Shown: positions 11,135 through 18,635 of the stretch, in pieces
Numbering within the stretch: position 1 is the stretch's first letter
Layout of the letters: the number at the start of each line of letters is the position of its first letter
Origin: Glycocaulis profundi
Lineage (GTDB): Bacteria; Pseudomonadota; Alphaproteobacteria; Caulobacterales; Maricaulaceae
Direction: 5' to 3'
Length of the DNA stretch: 64,000 nucleotides
NCBI GenBank assembly: GCA_007050995.1
Contig: VJOU01000018.1
Location: 1 to 64,000, forward strand
Notes under the pieces: model-generated
Databases searched by the model: none
What the model saw: only the letters and a program-made list of their open reading frames with translations
Told to the model about the DNA's origin: nothing
Made by a program: the position numbers and the translations under genes

Positions 11135-12064
11135 CTACCCCGCTTTCTCCCCCGCCCCCATCTCCCGTACCCCCAGCGCGTCGGCCAGCCGCACGGTGGC
11201 CGAGCCGGGGCGTTTGGGTTTCGGCTGGCTTTCATGGGGCGCCCAGCCGGCGGCGTGGATGATCTCGAATTTGGCGGGGATGCGGCCGTCATCGTCGGCG
11301 AAGCGCTCGGCGTAGAGCTCGGCGGTTTTCACGAACAGGGCGCGGGTGGCGGGCGTGCGGGGGCGGGCGGCCAGCGCGCTGGTTTCGCCCATCTTCCTGA
11401 GGTCGCGCATCAGCACGAAGGCGTTGCCGTACCGCGCGGTCACCCGGTCCACGTCGCTGACGGGCATGGCGAACCCGGCCCGGGCGAGCAGGCCCGCCAT
11501 GTCCACCGTGTCCGCGAAGGGCGAGACGCGCGCGGAAGCCGCGCCGGTCAGGGCGTCCTCGGCGGCGAGCAGGGACTGGCGCAGCTCGGTCAGGGTCGCA
11601 CCGCCGAACACCGCCCCGGCGAAGAAGCCGTCCGGTTTGAGCGCGCGGTTGATCTGGATCAGCGCGCCGACCAGATCATTCGTCCAGTGCAGGGACAGGC
11701 ACGACAGGACCAGATCCACGCTCTCGTCGGCGACGGCCAGCCGCTCCTCGTCCAGCGCCGCGTGGCGGGCGAACCTCGGCGACAGGTCGGCCTCGACCAC
11801 ATGGCCCATCTTGGCCGCCGCCTCGGGCCGTTCGGCCAGCGCCCGGCCCACCGCGCCGCCCCCGCCCAGGATCAGCACACGGTCGAAATCGCGGCTGACC
11901 GCCTCGACCCGGTCGAGCAGATCGTGGGCGACACGGGCGTGCAGGAAGTCGTAGGCTCCGAACTCAACCGAAGCGCGGTCCTTGCGCGCGCGCAGCAGCG
12001 TCCGGTCGAACAGCTTGGGCGGGCCGGAATCGGGAGCGGGGGGAGAGGGTGGAGAACCGGTCAT
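11135..12064 (-). CDS. SAM-dependent methyltransferase, BioC/NDUFAF5-like
   Basis: The 309-residue protein has a class I methyltransferase fold: RVLILGGGGAVGRAL (motif I), the acidic end of motif II (VVEADLSPRF) and LVLSCLSLHWTNDL. The N-terminal LFDRTLLRARKDRA is typical of the family containing mitochondrial complex I assembly factor NDUFAF5. The reaction in bacteria is not established; biotin synthesis (BioC) is the alternative reading, but no bio genes are near. It diverges from comF, and the two annotated 5' regions are close together, so a shared short promoter region is likely. Confidence 0.8.
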   Translation of the reverse strand: MTGSPPSPPAPDSGPPKLFDRTLLRARKDRASVEFGAYDFLHARVAHDLLDRVEAVSRDFDRVLILGGGGAVGRALAERPEAAAKMGHVVEADLSPRFARHAALDEERLAVADESVDLVLSCLSLHWTNDLVGALIQINRALKPDGFFAGAVFGGATLTELRQSLLAAEDALTGAASARVSPFADTVDMAGLLARAGFAMPVSDVDRVTARYGNAFVLMRDLRKMGETSALAARPRTPATRALFVKTAELYAERFADDDGRIPAKFEIIHAAGWAPHESQPKPKRPGSATVRLADALGVREMGAGEKAG

Positions 12065-12120
12065 GGCCCCGATATGGGCCGGAAAACCGGGCGGGGGAAG
12101 CCCGCCGGACGGGCCGGACC

Positions 12121-12861
12121 ATGCTCACCATGCTCCAGACCCTCTCAAACATGGTCTGGCCGCCCGTTTCACCATGTTCGGGCGATCCCGTGGCGCAGGC
12201 CGGGGCGCTGTCCCCCGCCGACTGGGCCAAGGTCGACTTTCTCGAGCCGCCCTGGTGCGCGGCCTGCGGCGTGCCTTTCCCTTACCCCGCTGGCGATGGC
12301 GCGGTGTGCGGCGCCTGCGCGGCGCGTCCGCCGGTCTGTTCGGCGGTCCGCTCCGCGCTGGTCTATGCCGAGCACAGCCGCCCCATGATCCTGTCGTTCA
12401 AGCATGGCGGCCGAACCGACGCCCTGCCCGCCTTCGGGCGCTGGATGGCGCGGACAGGGGGTGACGCTGTGCGGGGGACAGACGCGCTGATCCCGGTCCC
12501 GCTCCACCCCTCCCGGCTGAGGAAGCGGCGCTTCAACCAGTCGCTCCTGCTGGCGCGGGCGGTGTCCAGGGCGGCGGGCGGCGTACCGGTGGACGCCCAT
12601 CTTCTGGCCCGCGCCCGGCGCACGCCCAGCCAGGGCGGGCAGGGGACCAAGGCGCGGAAACGCAACGTGGCCGGGGCCTTCGCGGTGCGGCAGGCCGCTC
12701 GCGGGCGGGTGAAGGGCGGGGTCTTCACCCTGATCGACGACGTGCACACCACCGGCGCCACGCTGGACGCCTGCGCCCGCGCGCTGCTGCGGGCCGGGGC
12801 GGCGGACGTGCGGGCGCTGACTCTGGCCCGTGTTGTCAAACCGGTCGATCCTCTTAAATAG
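12121..12861 (+). CDS. ComF family phosphoribosyltransferase-like protein
   Basis: The 246-residue protein starts at the ATG at 12121 (12049 and 12130 are alternatives; the ribosome site is weak). It begins with a hydrophobic helix, then a zinc ribbon with two CxxC pairs (CAACG, CGAC), and ends in a phosphoribosyltransferase fold (LIPVPLHPSRLRKRRFNQ, LIDDVHTTGATLDA). ComF proteins are linked to DNA uptake in competent bacteria but are widespread elsewhere with unknown substrate. It lies upstream of glutaredoxin on the same strand. Confidence 0.9.
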   Translation: MLTMLQTLSNMVWPPVSPCSGDPVAQAGALSPADWAKVDFLEPPWCAACGVPFPYPAGDGAVCGACAARPPVCSAVRSALVYAEHSRPMILSFKHGGRTDALPAFGRWMARTGGDAVRGTDALIPVPLHPSRLRKRRFNQSLLLARAVSRAAGGVPVDAHLLARARRTPSQGGQGTKARKRNVAGAFAVRQAARGRVKGGVFTLIDDVHTTGATLDACARALLRAGAADVRALTLARVVKPVDPLK

Positions 12862-12887
12862 CGCGTCAGCGAACCTTGGAGAGGCCC

Positions 12888-13160
12888 ATGCCCGCCCCCG
12901 TCGAGATCTACACCCGCGCCATGTGCGGCTACTGCTATCGCGCCGTGCGGCTGCTGCAGGACAAGGGCGCGGATTTCGTCGAGCACGACGCCGGGATGGA
13001 CGCCGCGAAGAAGCGCGAGATGGTGCAGCGCGCGGGCGGCGCCAGCACCTTCCCCCAGATTTTCATCGGGGGCGACCATGTGGGCGGATGCGATGATATG
13101 CTCGCGCTGGAGCGCCGCGGGGCGCTGGACGCGATGCTCAAGGAGGCGGGCGCGACATGA
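12888..13160 (+). CDS. grxC: Glutaredoxin 3 (GrxC)
   Basis: The 90-residue protein is a classic dithiol glutaredoxin with C13-G-Y-C16, the cis-proline motif STFPQIFI and the GG-D glutathione-binding end (HVGGCDD). It reduces disulfides and glutathione mixed disulfides in the cytosol. The start at 12888 has GGAGAGG ideally placed upstream, which favours it over the ATG at 12876. Its TGA overlaps the start of the Nit amidase gene (ATGA), so the genes are coupled; both relate to glutathione chemistry. Confidence 0.95.
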   Translation: MPAPVEIYTRAMCGYCYRAVRLLQDKGADFVEHDAGMDAAKKREMVQRAGGASTFPQIFIGGDHVGGCDDMLALERRGALDAMLKEAGAT

Positions 13161-13978
13161 GGACAAGGATCGCCCTTATTCAGATGAGATCGGGCGGCGA
13201 CCCCGCCCGCAATCTCGACGACGCCGAGGCCATGATCCGCGAGGCGGCGGCCAACGGCGCCAGACTTGTCCTCACCCCGGAAGTGACAAATCTGGTCGAG
13301 AAAGACACCAAGCGCCTGTTCGAGCTGCTCAAATCGCCCGAGGAAGATCCCGCGCCCGTCCGTCTGTCCGACATCGCCGAGGCCAACCGCATCGACATCC
13401 TGGCCGGCTCGCTGGCCCTGCTCGGCCCGGACGGCCGGGCGGTGAACCGGGCGATGCTGTTCGGCCCCGACGGCGGGCTGAAGGCCCGCTACGACAAGAT
13501 CCACATGTTCGACGTGAAAATCGGGGCGGGGGAGACCTGGTCGGAATCCACCAATTACCGGCCCGGCGAGCGGGCGGTGGTGGCGGACGCGGCGGGCCTG
13601 AAGCTGGGCCTGTCGATCTGTTACGACGTGCGTTTCGCCTATCTTTACAGGGCATTGGCCAAGGCGGGGGCGGAGGCGATCGCCGTGCCGTCCGCCTTCA
13701 CCCGCCCCACGGGCCGCGCCCACTGGGAAGTCCTGCTGCGCGCCCGCGCCATCGAGACGGGCAGCTTCATCCTCGCGCCCGCGCAGGGTGGCGCCCACGA
13801 GGACGGGCGCAAGACCTGGGGCCACTCGATGGTGGTCGGCCCCTGGGGCGAGATCATCGCCGCCCTCGACCACGACCAGCCGGGCATCCTGTATGCCGAG
13901 ATCGACCCCGCCGAGGCCCGCAAGGCGCGCGAGCGCATCCCCGCCCTGGCCGGGGACCGGGAGTTCGAGGGGCCATGA
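13157..13978 (+). CDS. Carbon-nitrogen hydrolase (Nit1-like deaminated glutathione amidase)
   Basis: The 273-residue protein has the nitrilase-superfamily triad E42 (LTPEVTN), K114 (YDKIHMFDV) and C155 (LSICYDVRF). The DKIHMFDV and CYDVRF context is typical of the Nit1/YbeM branch, which hydrolyses deaminated glutathione, a transaminase by-product. Placement after grxC fits glutathione metabolism. It overlaps both neighbours by 4 nt. Confidence 0.88.
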   Translation: MRTRIALIQMRSGGDPARNLDDAEAMIREAAANGARLVLTPEVTNLVEKDTKRLFELLKSPEEDPAPVRLSDIAEANRIDILAGSLALLGPDGRAVNRAMLFGPDGGLKARYDKIHMFDVKIGAGETWSESTNYRPGERAVVADAAGLKLGLSICYDVRFAYLYRALAKAGAEAIAVPSAFTRPTGRAHWEVLLRARAIETGSFILAPAQGGAHEDGRKTWGHSMVVGPWGEIIAALDHDQPGILYAEIDPAEARKARERIPALAGDREFEGP

Positions 13979-14403
13979 TCCGCTATGCCTTGATCTGCGA
14001 AGTCGAGCACCGCTTCGAGGCGTGGTTCTCCTCCTCTGCGGACTATGACAGGCAGGCTGAGACGGGACTGGTGGAATGCCCCGACTGCGGCACGACCGAG
14101 GTGCGCAAGCAGGTCATGGCGCCCGCGGTCTCGACCTCGCGAAAGAAAGAGACGACCGCCAGCGGCGCGCCCGATTTCGACACGCTGGCCCGGCAGGTCC
14201 AGGCCCATATCCGCAAGAATTACGACTATGTGGGCGGGAGCTTCGCCGACGAGGCGACCGCCATCCACGAAGGCGAAAAGCCCCACCGGCTGATCTATGG
14301 CGAGACCACGCCCGAAGAGCGCGAGCGGCTGGCCGAAGACGGCGTGCCCTGCGCCCCGCTGCCCGGCCCCTTCGCGCCCGTGCCGCCGAAAAAGGCGAAC
14401 TGA
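13975..14403 (+). CDS. DUF1178 family protein
   Basis: The 142-residue protein starts MIRYALICEVEHRFEAWF and contains a single CPDCG zinc-knuckle-like pair (residues ~34-37). This matches the alphaproteobacterial DUF1178 family, whose function is unknown. The ATG overlaps the Nit stop (ATGA), completing a tightly packed grxC-nit-DUF1178 operon, a combination I recall in related genomes. Confidence 0.88.
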   Translation: MIRYALICEVEHRFEAWFSSSADYDRQAETGLVECPDCGTTEVRKQVMAPAVSTSRKKETTASGAPDFDTLARQVQAHIRKNYDYVGGSFADEATAIHEGEKPHRLIYGETTPEERERLAEDGVPCAPLPGPFAPVPPKKAN

Positions 14404-14455
14404 GTGCTATGCCGTCCCGGTGCCCGGACCGGGGGCGCGGCGACGAGATTCCTCT

Positions 14456-14509
14456 ATGACGGGCGAACCTGATCGGCGAATACAGCGCCTCGAACGCGAT
14501 TTACATTAA
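14456..14509 (+). pseudogene. Cut-off 5' end of a gene at the left edge of an insertion
   Basis: An ATG at 14456 opens 17 codons (MTGEPDRRIQRLERDLH) of normal GC-rich, charged coding style, then hits TAA exactly where the sequence turns AT-rich (about 14500). It looks like the start of a coiled-coil-rich protein severed by the incoming DNA. The original product cannot be identified, and the ribosome site is weak. Confidence 0.4.
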
Positions 14510-14735
14510 CTCCAATATACGGCCCAGCAAGCCACAACCCATCCATAAATTTCAATTATTAAGCCAATAGATCTTCGGAACATAGTTGCCCTATGTCCAG
14601 AGGGGTGTTTATATTTGCCACTAGAATGGATATTGATTGTCATAATGAATGTGCCAATTCAAAATTTTGTCAGAAAATACCCGAAGATAGTCTGATTTTG
14701 CCAATTTATATTTTTCAGATATTTCTTGCAGTGTA

Positions 14736-15047
14736 ATGTATAGCACCGCACAATTTAGTGTAGATTTAACGTTTGGTGGGAGCGGCTCCGTCACGCTGTG
14801 GCGGAACGTGTCTACCGGGGAATCTGATTTGATAAGATCTTACGGTGGGGTGGCTGGCGCAGTTGTAGGCTTCTCGGCTTCAACAACTGTCGGATATAGT
14901 GGTGGCAATCCTGAATCTGGATCATATGTAAGCGTGTCTGGAAGTGCAGGTGGGGTGGGGCCTCAGGCATCTGTACAATTTGCTGGAGGTGGAGTTTCGG
15001 TACACGGGGGCATGCAATACAGTGCGAGCCCGGCCCTGTTTCTCTAG
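14736..15047 (+). CDS. Orphan Gly/Ser-rich protein, possible toxin-tail fragment
   Basis: The 103-residue frame is extended upstream without a stop to 14691. No good ribosome site precedes 14736, so it may be a fragment or start elsewhere. The sequence alternates Gly/Ser with hydrophobic residues (VGFSASTTVGYSGG, GSAGGVGPQASVQFAGGGVS), suggesting beta strands. Such tails occur at the C-termini of Rhs or other polymorphic toxins, but I cannot assign a family. There is no signal peptide or cysteine. The next gene encodes a small membrane protein, which could be its immunity partner; this is speculation from arrangement only. Confidence 0.4.
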   Translation: MYSTAQFSVDLTFGGSGSVTLWRNVSTGESDLIRSYGGVAGAVVGFSASTTVGYSGGNPESGSYVSVSGSAGGVGPQASVQFAGGGVSVHGGMQYSASPALFL

Positions 15048-15068
15048 TAATGGAGGCGGGGGTTCCTC

Positions 15069-15476
15069 ATGCTGTATATTGTAGATAAGTATATAAGTCC
15101 AATAGCTATTGTTATTTCATCAATTTTATTAATGGGGGTAAATTTTTTTAGGACTATAATTAATTTTAACTCAGATGAAGGTTTTACTATTGCCGTCAAT
15201 GTTGTTGTTTCTATGGGTTTTCTTTTTATTTCAATGCATGGAATTTTCTTTAAAATTGAGTTGAGTTCTGGATCTGTCAAAACAAATTATTATCTATTTA
15301 AAAAATTAACACCATTAATTTTTTATTTTTTAATTCCATTTTGGCTTACTGGGTTGGTGGCTTATTATTTAATTGCTGGCGTATTTAGTATAAATATGAT
15401 TATGTTTTATTTATTGTTTTTATTGTCGATGCTTTCATTTAGGATTCGTCTATCTGCTTTGGAAGATCGTCAATAG
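15069..15476 (+). CDS. Orphan small integral membrane protein (about four TM segments)
   Basis: The 135-residue protein has hydrophobic stretches near residues 8-28, 40-60, 78-103 and 108-126, and a basic tail. It uses many ATT/TTT/TTA codons, quite unlike the chromosome. No family is recognised. A GGAGG (15051-15055) lies about 13 nt before the ATG. It starts 21 nt after the Gly-rich ORF. Small multi-TM proteins in such positions are often immunity proteins, but nothing here proves it. Confidence 0.5.
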   Translation: MLYIVDKYISPIAIVISSILLMGVNFFRTIINFNSDEGFTIAVNVVVSMGFLFISMHGIFFKIELSSGSVKTNYYLFKKLTPLIFYFLIPFWLTGLVAYYLIAGVFSINMIMFYLLFLLSMLSFRIRLSALEDRQ

Positions 15477-15483
15477 GTCTTGA

Positions 15484-16183
15484 CCGTCGCAGGCATTTCT
15501 CCCCGACACGCTTGACCGAGCTTTTGTCGCCAGCCGCTCCACTGGCGATCGCCTTGTCGTCGCCGCCGCGCGCCTAGGTCTGGTCGACGGTGCTCGCCTC
15601 GCCGAGGCGCCGGCGGAGGCCTGCAATCTGCCCCGCGCCAACGTGGAGCAGATCACGCAGACCGCCCCGCCTCCCGACGTTTCCCTCTCCTGGCTGCGCC
15701 GCTGGCGCATGGCCCCGCTGGCCGCCTCCGAAAACGGCCCGCCCCTGTTCGGCATCGTTGATCCCACCGACACCGACGCCCTGACCGCCTGCGCCCTCGC
15801 CTGCGGCGGCGAGGCCCGGTTCGCGGTGCTGTCTCTGGAGGAGTGGACCCGACTGCAGGCGGACGCGCCCGATGACGTGGGACCGGGCGGCCACGAAACC
15901 CGCGACCGGGAGGCTCTGTCCGATCTGTCGCGTGGCGCTCCGGCGGTGCGGGCGGTTGACGAGGCCCTGGCGGTCGCCCGCAAGGCGGGGGCGAGCGATG
16001 TGCATGTTCGGTCCGAAGAGGACGGGCTGGTCTTCATCCGGGGCGATGGCGATCTGCGGCTGCTGCGGACCTATCCGCTCAGCCTCGCGGCGGCGGTGGC
16101 CGCGCGCCTGAAAGTGCTGGCCGGGCTCGATCTCGCCGAGCGACGCGCGCCTCAGGACGGGCGGCTGAACTTCGCCCAGTGCG
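15484..16183 (+). pseudogene. gspE: Truncated gspE (type II secretion ATPase) remnant
   Basis: A GC-rich frame open from 15484 encodes a GspE-like N-domain (LVVAAARLGLVDGARLAE...) followed by the start of the ATPase domain (AVDEALAVARKAGASDVHVRSE, AARLKVLAGLDLAERRAPQDGR). Homology stops at about 16170, before the Walker A, where the convergent ZIP gene begins. No normal start exists at the 5' end, which abuts the AT-rich insert. It therefore lacks nucleotide-binding motifs and cannot be a functional secretion ATPase. No other gsp gene is in the window. Confidence 0.75.
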
Positions 16184-16942
16184 CTACGCCTCGGCGTGGA
16201 TCACCATCCAGGCGATCATGCCCAGCATGAAGCCGCCCACCGCGCCCAGCGGCGGCGCCCAGCTGCGTTTGAGATGCGCGGACGGGGCGATGTCCTGGAA
16301 GGTGAGGTAGAGGATGCCGCCCGCCGAGAACAGCAGCAGCGCGCCCAGCAGGCGGGGCAGCTCCTGCAGGACGGCGTAACCGCCCAGCGCCGCCAGCGCG
16401 CCCGCGAAGGGCAGGATGCAGAACATCGCCATCAGGCGGACGCGCCGCGCGCCCTCGGCCCGCTTGTCCAGCTCTCGGAAGGCGTTGAACGCTTCGGGCA
16501 GGTTCTGAAGCGCGATCATCAGGGCGAACAGCACGCCCGCCTCGCGGTCGGCCGCCCACACCGCGCCCAGCGCCAGCGCCTCGGGCAGATAGTGCAGGAG
16601 CATGGCGAGGAAGTCGCCCGCCTCGCCGCCGCGATTGACCAGCCAGCGTTCGACCAGGGCGAAGCTGATCCCGCCGGCGGCGAAGGCGGCGAGCGCGCCC
16701 GGCGCGCTGGTCAGCTCCATGCCCTCGGGCACCAGCACCAGCGCGATGGCGGAGATCAGAACCCCGCCGCCGAAGGCGAGAATGGCGTGGCGGGCCTCGT
16801 CGGTCAGCCAGCCCGGATGCAGCCGCGCCTCCAGCGCGGCGAACGCCGCGAGAGGTATGGTCAGCCCGGCGGCGAAGGCGACGAGCACGGCCTGGGTCAG
16901 AGTGTCGATGGCGGCCCCCTTCACCGTTGCCGATCCGCTCAA
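16184..16942 (-). CDS. ZIP family divalent metal transporter
   Basis: The 252-residue protein has about seven to eight hydrophobic segments and the ZIP metal-site helices with the motifs LLHYLPEALALGA and ALQNLPEAFNAFRE (H/N, P and E residues as in ZIP TM4 and TM5). The family imports Zn2+, Fe2+ or Mn2+ across the inner membrane. The cytosolic His-rich loop seen in some members is absent. It lies 36 nt downstream of a methyltransferase gene on the same strand. Confidence 0.88.
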   Translation of the reverse strand: MSGSATVKGAAIDTLTQAVLVAFAAGLTIPLAAFAALEARLHPGWLTDEARHAILAFGGGVLISAIALVLVPEGMELTSAPGALAAFAAGGISFALVERWLVNRGGEAGDFLAMLLHYLPEALALGAVWAADREAGVLFALMIALQNLPEAFNAFRELDKRAEGARRVRLMAMFCILPFAGALAALGGYAVLQELPRLLGALLLFSAGGILYLTFQDIAPSAHLKRSWAPPLGAVGGFMLGMIAWMVIHAEA

Positions 16943-16978
16943 GGGGCTAACGGCGTGGCCGGGCGGGGGTTCCGGCGA

Positions 16979-17668
16979 TCAGGCGGGGCGCAGCTCGAAA
17001 TCGATCAGGACGGGGAAATCCGCCCCGCGCTTGACCAGCTTGCGGGCCAGCGCTTCGGGCGCATCCTTGGCCAGCGCGCCGCCGCGCCACTCGCGGCAGC
17101 CGCTCACGCGCAGCCCCGCCTTGGCGAAGGCGTTCAGATAGCCCGAGACCGCATGGGCGACCGTGGGCATGGTCACTGCGCCTTCGGCGTCGCGGAAATG
17201 CGCGCCGACGCCTGTCATGGCCATGAAGGGGTGGATCTCCAGCACCAGCGCGCGGCCCGCCGGGTCCAGAACGCGCCGGATCTCGGCCAGCGGGGCGGAG
17301 AGGTCGGACACATGCTCGAAGGCCAGCGCGACCAGAACGAGGTCCTGGCTGGCGTCCGGCAGGGGGAGGGGATCGGCCATGTCGTGGACGGCGAGCGCCG
17401 CGCCGGTGTTCCGGGCGCGGGCCTTGTCCAGCATGCCGGCTGACAGATCGAAGCCGGACAGCGCGGATGCGCCCGCGGCTTTCAACGCAGCGAGATTGCG
17501 GCCCGTGCCGCAGCCGATCTCGGCGCCGCGAAAGCCCGGCGCCTGGCTCTCCACCCGTGCGGCCAGCGCGCGCGTCGCGGCGAAGACCATGGGGTTGTCG
17601 AAACCGTCATAGCCGGGCGCCCAGCGGTCGTAGGCGGCTTTGACGTCGAGGAATTCAGGATCGCGCAT
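16979..17668 (-). CDS. Class I SAM-dependent methyltransferase
   Basis: The 229-residue protein starts at 17668, where GGAG lies about 9 nt upstream; in-frame codons further upstream encode no methyltransferase-like sequence. Motif I is AEIGCGTGRNLAAL, followed by SGFDLSAGMLDKARAR and ALAFEHVSDLSAPLAEIRRVLDPAGR, typical of methyltransf_11 enzymes of the UbiE/BioC type. The start YDRWAPGYDGFDNP is shared with small-molecule methyltransferases. The substrate is unknown. It is likely co-transcribed with the ZIP gene. Confidence 0.85.
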   Translation of the reverse strand: MRDPEFLDVKAAYDRWAPGYDGFDNPMVFAATRALAARVESQAPGFRGAEIGCGTGRNLAALKAAGASALSGFDLSAGMLDKARARNTGAALAVHDMADPLPLPDASQDLVLVALAFEHVSDLSAPLAEIRRVLDPAGRALVLEIHPFMAMTGVGAHFRDAEGAVTMPTVAHAVSGYLNAFAKAGLRVSGCREWRGGALAKDAPEALARKLVKRGADFPVLIDFELRPA

Positions 17669-17801
17669 GGCGGGTGCTCCATCTGCCGCGGGAGGCCGTC
17701 CCGGCGCGGGGCACTGAGTTGGACAGGGCGGCCAGACCGCCCCCGGCTCCGCCAGAGCAGGGGTTTGATAGCTTCGCCGGGACGTAGGCGCAAGTCCGCG
17801 C

Positions 17802-17861
17802 TTTCCACCTTGGAAAATTATGACTTGACGATATGGAAAGTCACTTTTATCACTTTCCATA
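17802..17861 (+). promoter_or_regulatory. Promoter with palindromic operators for the 17889-18631 operon
   Basis: A -35 TTGACG (17825-17830) and -10 TATCAC (17848-17853) are spaced 17 nt. A perfect 10-bp inverted repeat TATGGAAAGT (17832-17841) / ACTTTCCATA (17852-17861) overlaps spacer and -10. A second palindrome, TTTCCA-CCT-TGGAAA (17802-17816), lies just upstream with the same TGGAAA core. The layout predicts repression by a dimeric regulator, most simply the winged-helix protein encoded in the operon. Confidence 0.65.
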
Positions 17862-17888
17862 ATGGAAACTGACAAGCGGAGGCTGAAC

Positions 17889-18347
17889 ATGCCGACCGAA
17901 GACATCACCCCCGAGGACGCCCGGCGCGCGCTGTCGGAAATCAGTGCGCGGGAACAAGGGTCTGCGGCTCGCCTGGAGTGGCCGCTCTGGCGTGAGCTGG
18001 TGCTGACCGGACTGGTCTCAGGCATGGTTCTGGCGCCGCTGGCCGCCCGGCCCTTCGATATTCTGCTGATCATCGCCTGCTGCGGCGGCATCCTCGCGAT
18101 GGTCCGGGACTACACCCGACAGCCGGTCTGGGTGTCAGGATACCGCAAGGGACGGACCCAGCCGATGACGTTCGTTTTCGCCGGTTTCGTCATCGCGCTC
18201 TATCTGGGCAGTTTCGCCGGCTATCACACGACGGGGCTGTGGTGGATCCCGGTGGCCGCTTCGGCGCTGATGTTCCTCGGCTTCACCGTGTTCAACCGCA
18301 TCTGGATGGCGGTGTGGCGCGCGGAGATCCGGGAGGGACGGCCATGA
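17889..18347 (+). CDS. Small membrane protein of unknown function
   Basis: The 152-residue protein starts at 17889, which has GCGGAGG 7 nt upstream; the ATG at 17862 would lie inside the operator. Four hydrophobic segments are visible (WRELVLTGLVSGMVLAPLA, DILLIIACCGGILAMV, MTFVFAGFVIALYLGSFAGY, WIPVAASALMFLGFTVFN). No family is recognised. It overlaps the regulator gene by 4 nt, and such pairs are common where a winged-helix repressor controls a membrane stress protein. Confidence 0.75.
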   Translation: MPTEDITPEDARRALSEISAREQGSAARLEWPLWRELVLTGLVSGMVLAPLAARPFDILLIIACCGGILAMVRDYTRQPVWVSGYRKGRTQPMTFVFAGFVIALYLGSFAGYHTTGLWWIPVAASALMFLGFTVFNRIWMAVWRAEIREGRP

Positions 18348-18631
18348 GCGGGTTCGATCCGGTCATCCATCCGCTGAACCGGCTGCAGATCTGCGCGGTG
18401 CTGGCGCCCCATGACGAGGTGGAGTTCGCCGTCGTGCGCGAGGAGGTGGGCGTGTCGGACTCGGTGCTGTCCAAGCAGGTGAGGCATCTGGAGGAGGCGG
18501 GTTATGTCGCCGTCCGCAAGGCCACCGTGGACACCCGCCAGCGCACCTGGCTGTCGCTGACCAAGTCCGGCCGCGCCGCCTTCAACGGCCATGTCGCCGC
18601 GCTCAGGCGGCTGGCGGCCGCGGCGGAGTGA
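18344..18631 (+). CDS. Winged-helix transcriptional regulator (MarR/HTH_34-like)
   Basis: The 95-residue protein is a single winged-helix domain: helix-turn-helix FAVVREEVGVSDSVLSKQVRHLEEAGYV, then the wing VRKATVDTRQRTWLSLTKSGRAAF. This is the short HTH_34 type of regulator with no ligand domain. It likely acts as a dimer and probably represses its own operon through the palindromes at 17802-17861; this link is an inference from position. Coupled to the membrane protein gene by ATGA. Confidence 0.88.
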   Translation: MSGFDPVIHPLNRLQICAVLAPHDEVEFAVVREEVGVSDSVLSKQVRHLEEAGYVAVRKATVDTRQRTWLSLTKSGRAAFNGHVAALRRLAAAAE

Positions 18632-18635
18632 GGGC

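Larger units (their letters stand above)
14500..15483. mobile_element. AT-rich inserted segment (putative horizontally acquired island)
   Basis: Composition changes abruptly near 14500 and again near 15480; the interior is AT-rich while both flanks are strongly GC-rich. Bases 14510-14735 hold no gene I can support, only AT-rich sequence with a small inverted repeat (ACATAG...CTATGT near 14580-14595). Two orphan ORFs follow. I saw no transposase, integrase, tRNA or clear terminal repeats, so the mechanism of entry is unknown. Confidence 0.65.

Noticed and set aside
11093-12388. A 431-codon plus-strand frame across the methyltransferase gene
   Set aside because: It is antisense to a gene with clear SAM motifs and runs into comF in the wrong frame.
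12876-12887. Upstream ATG as the start of glutaredoxin
   Set aside because: The downstream ATG at 12888 has a well-spaced GGAGAGG, and the upstream ATG would translate through that site.
14404-14520. A tRNA or att site at the left edge of the AT-rich insertion
   Set aside because: No T-loop consensus, acceptor stem or CCA was found, and no matching direct repeat could be seen at the right edge.
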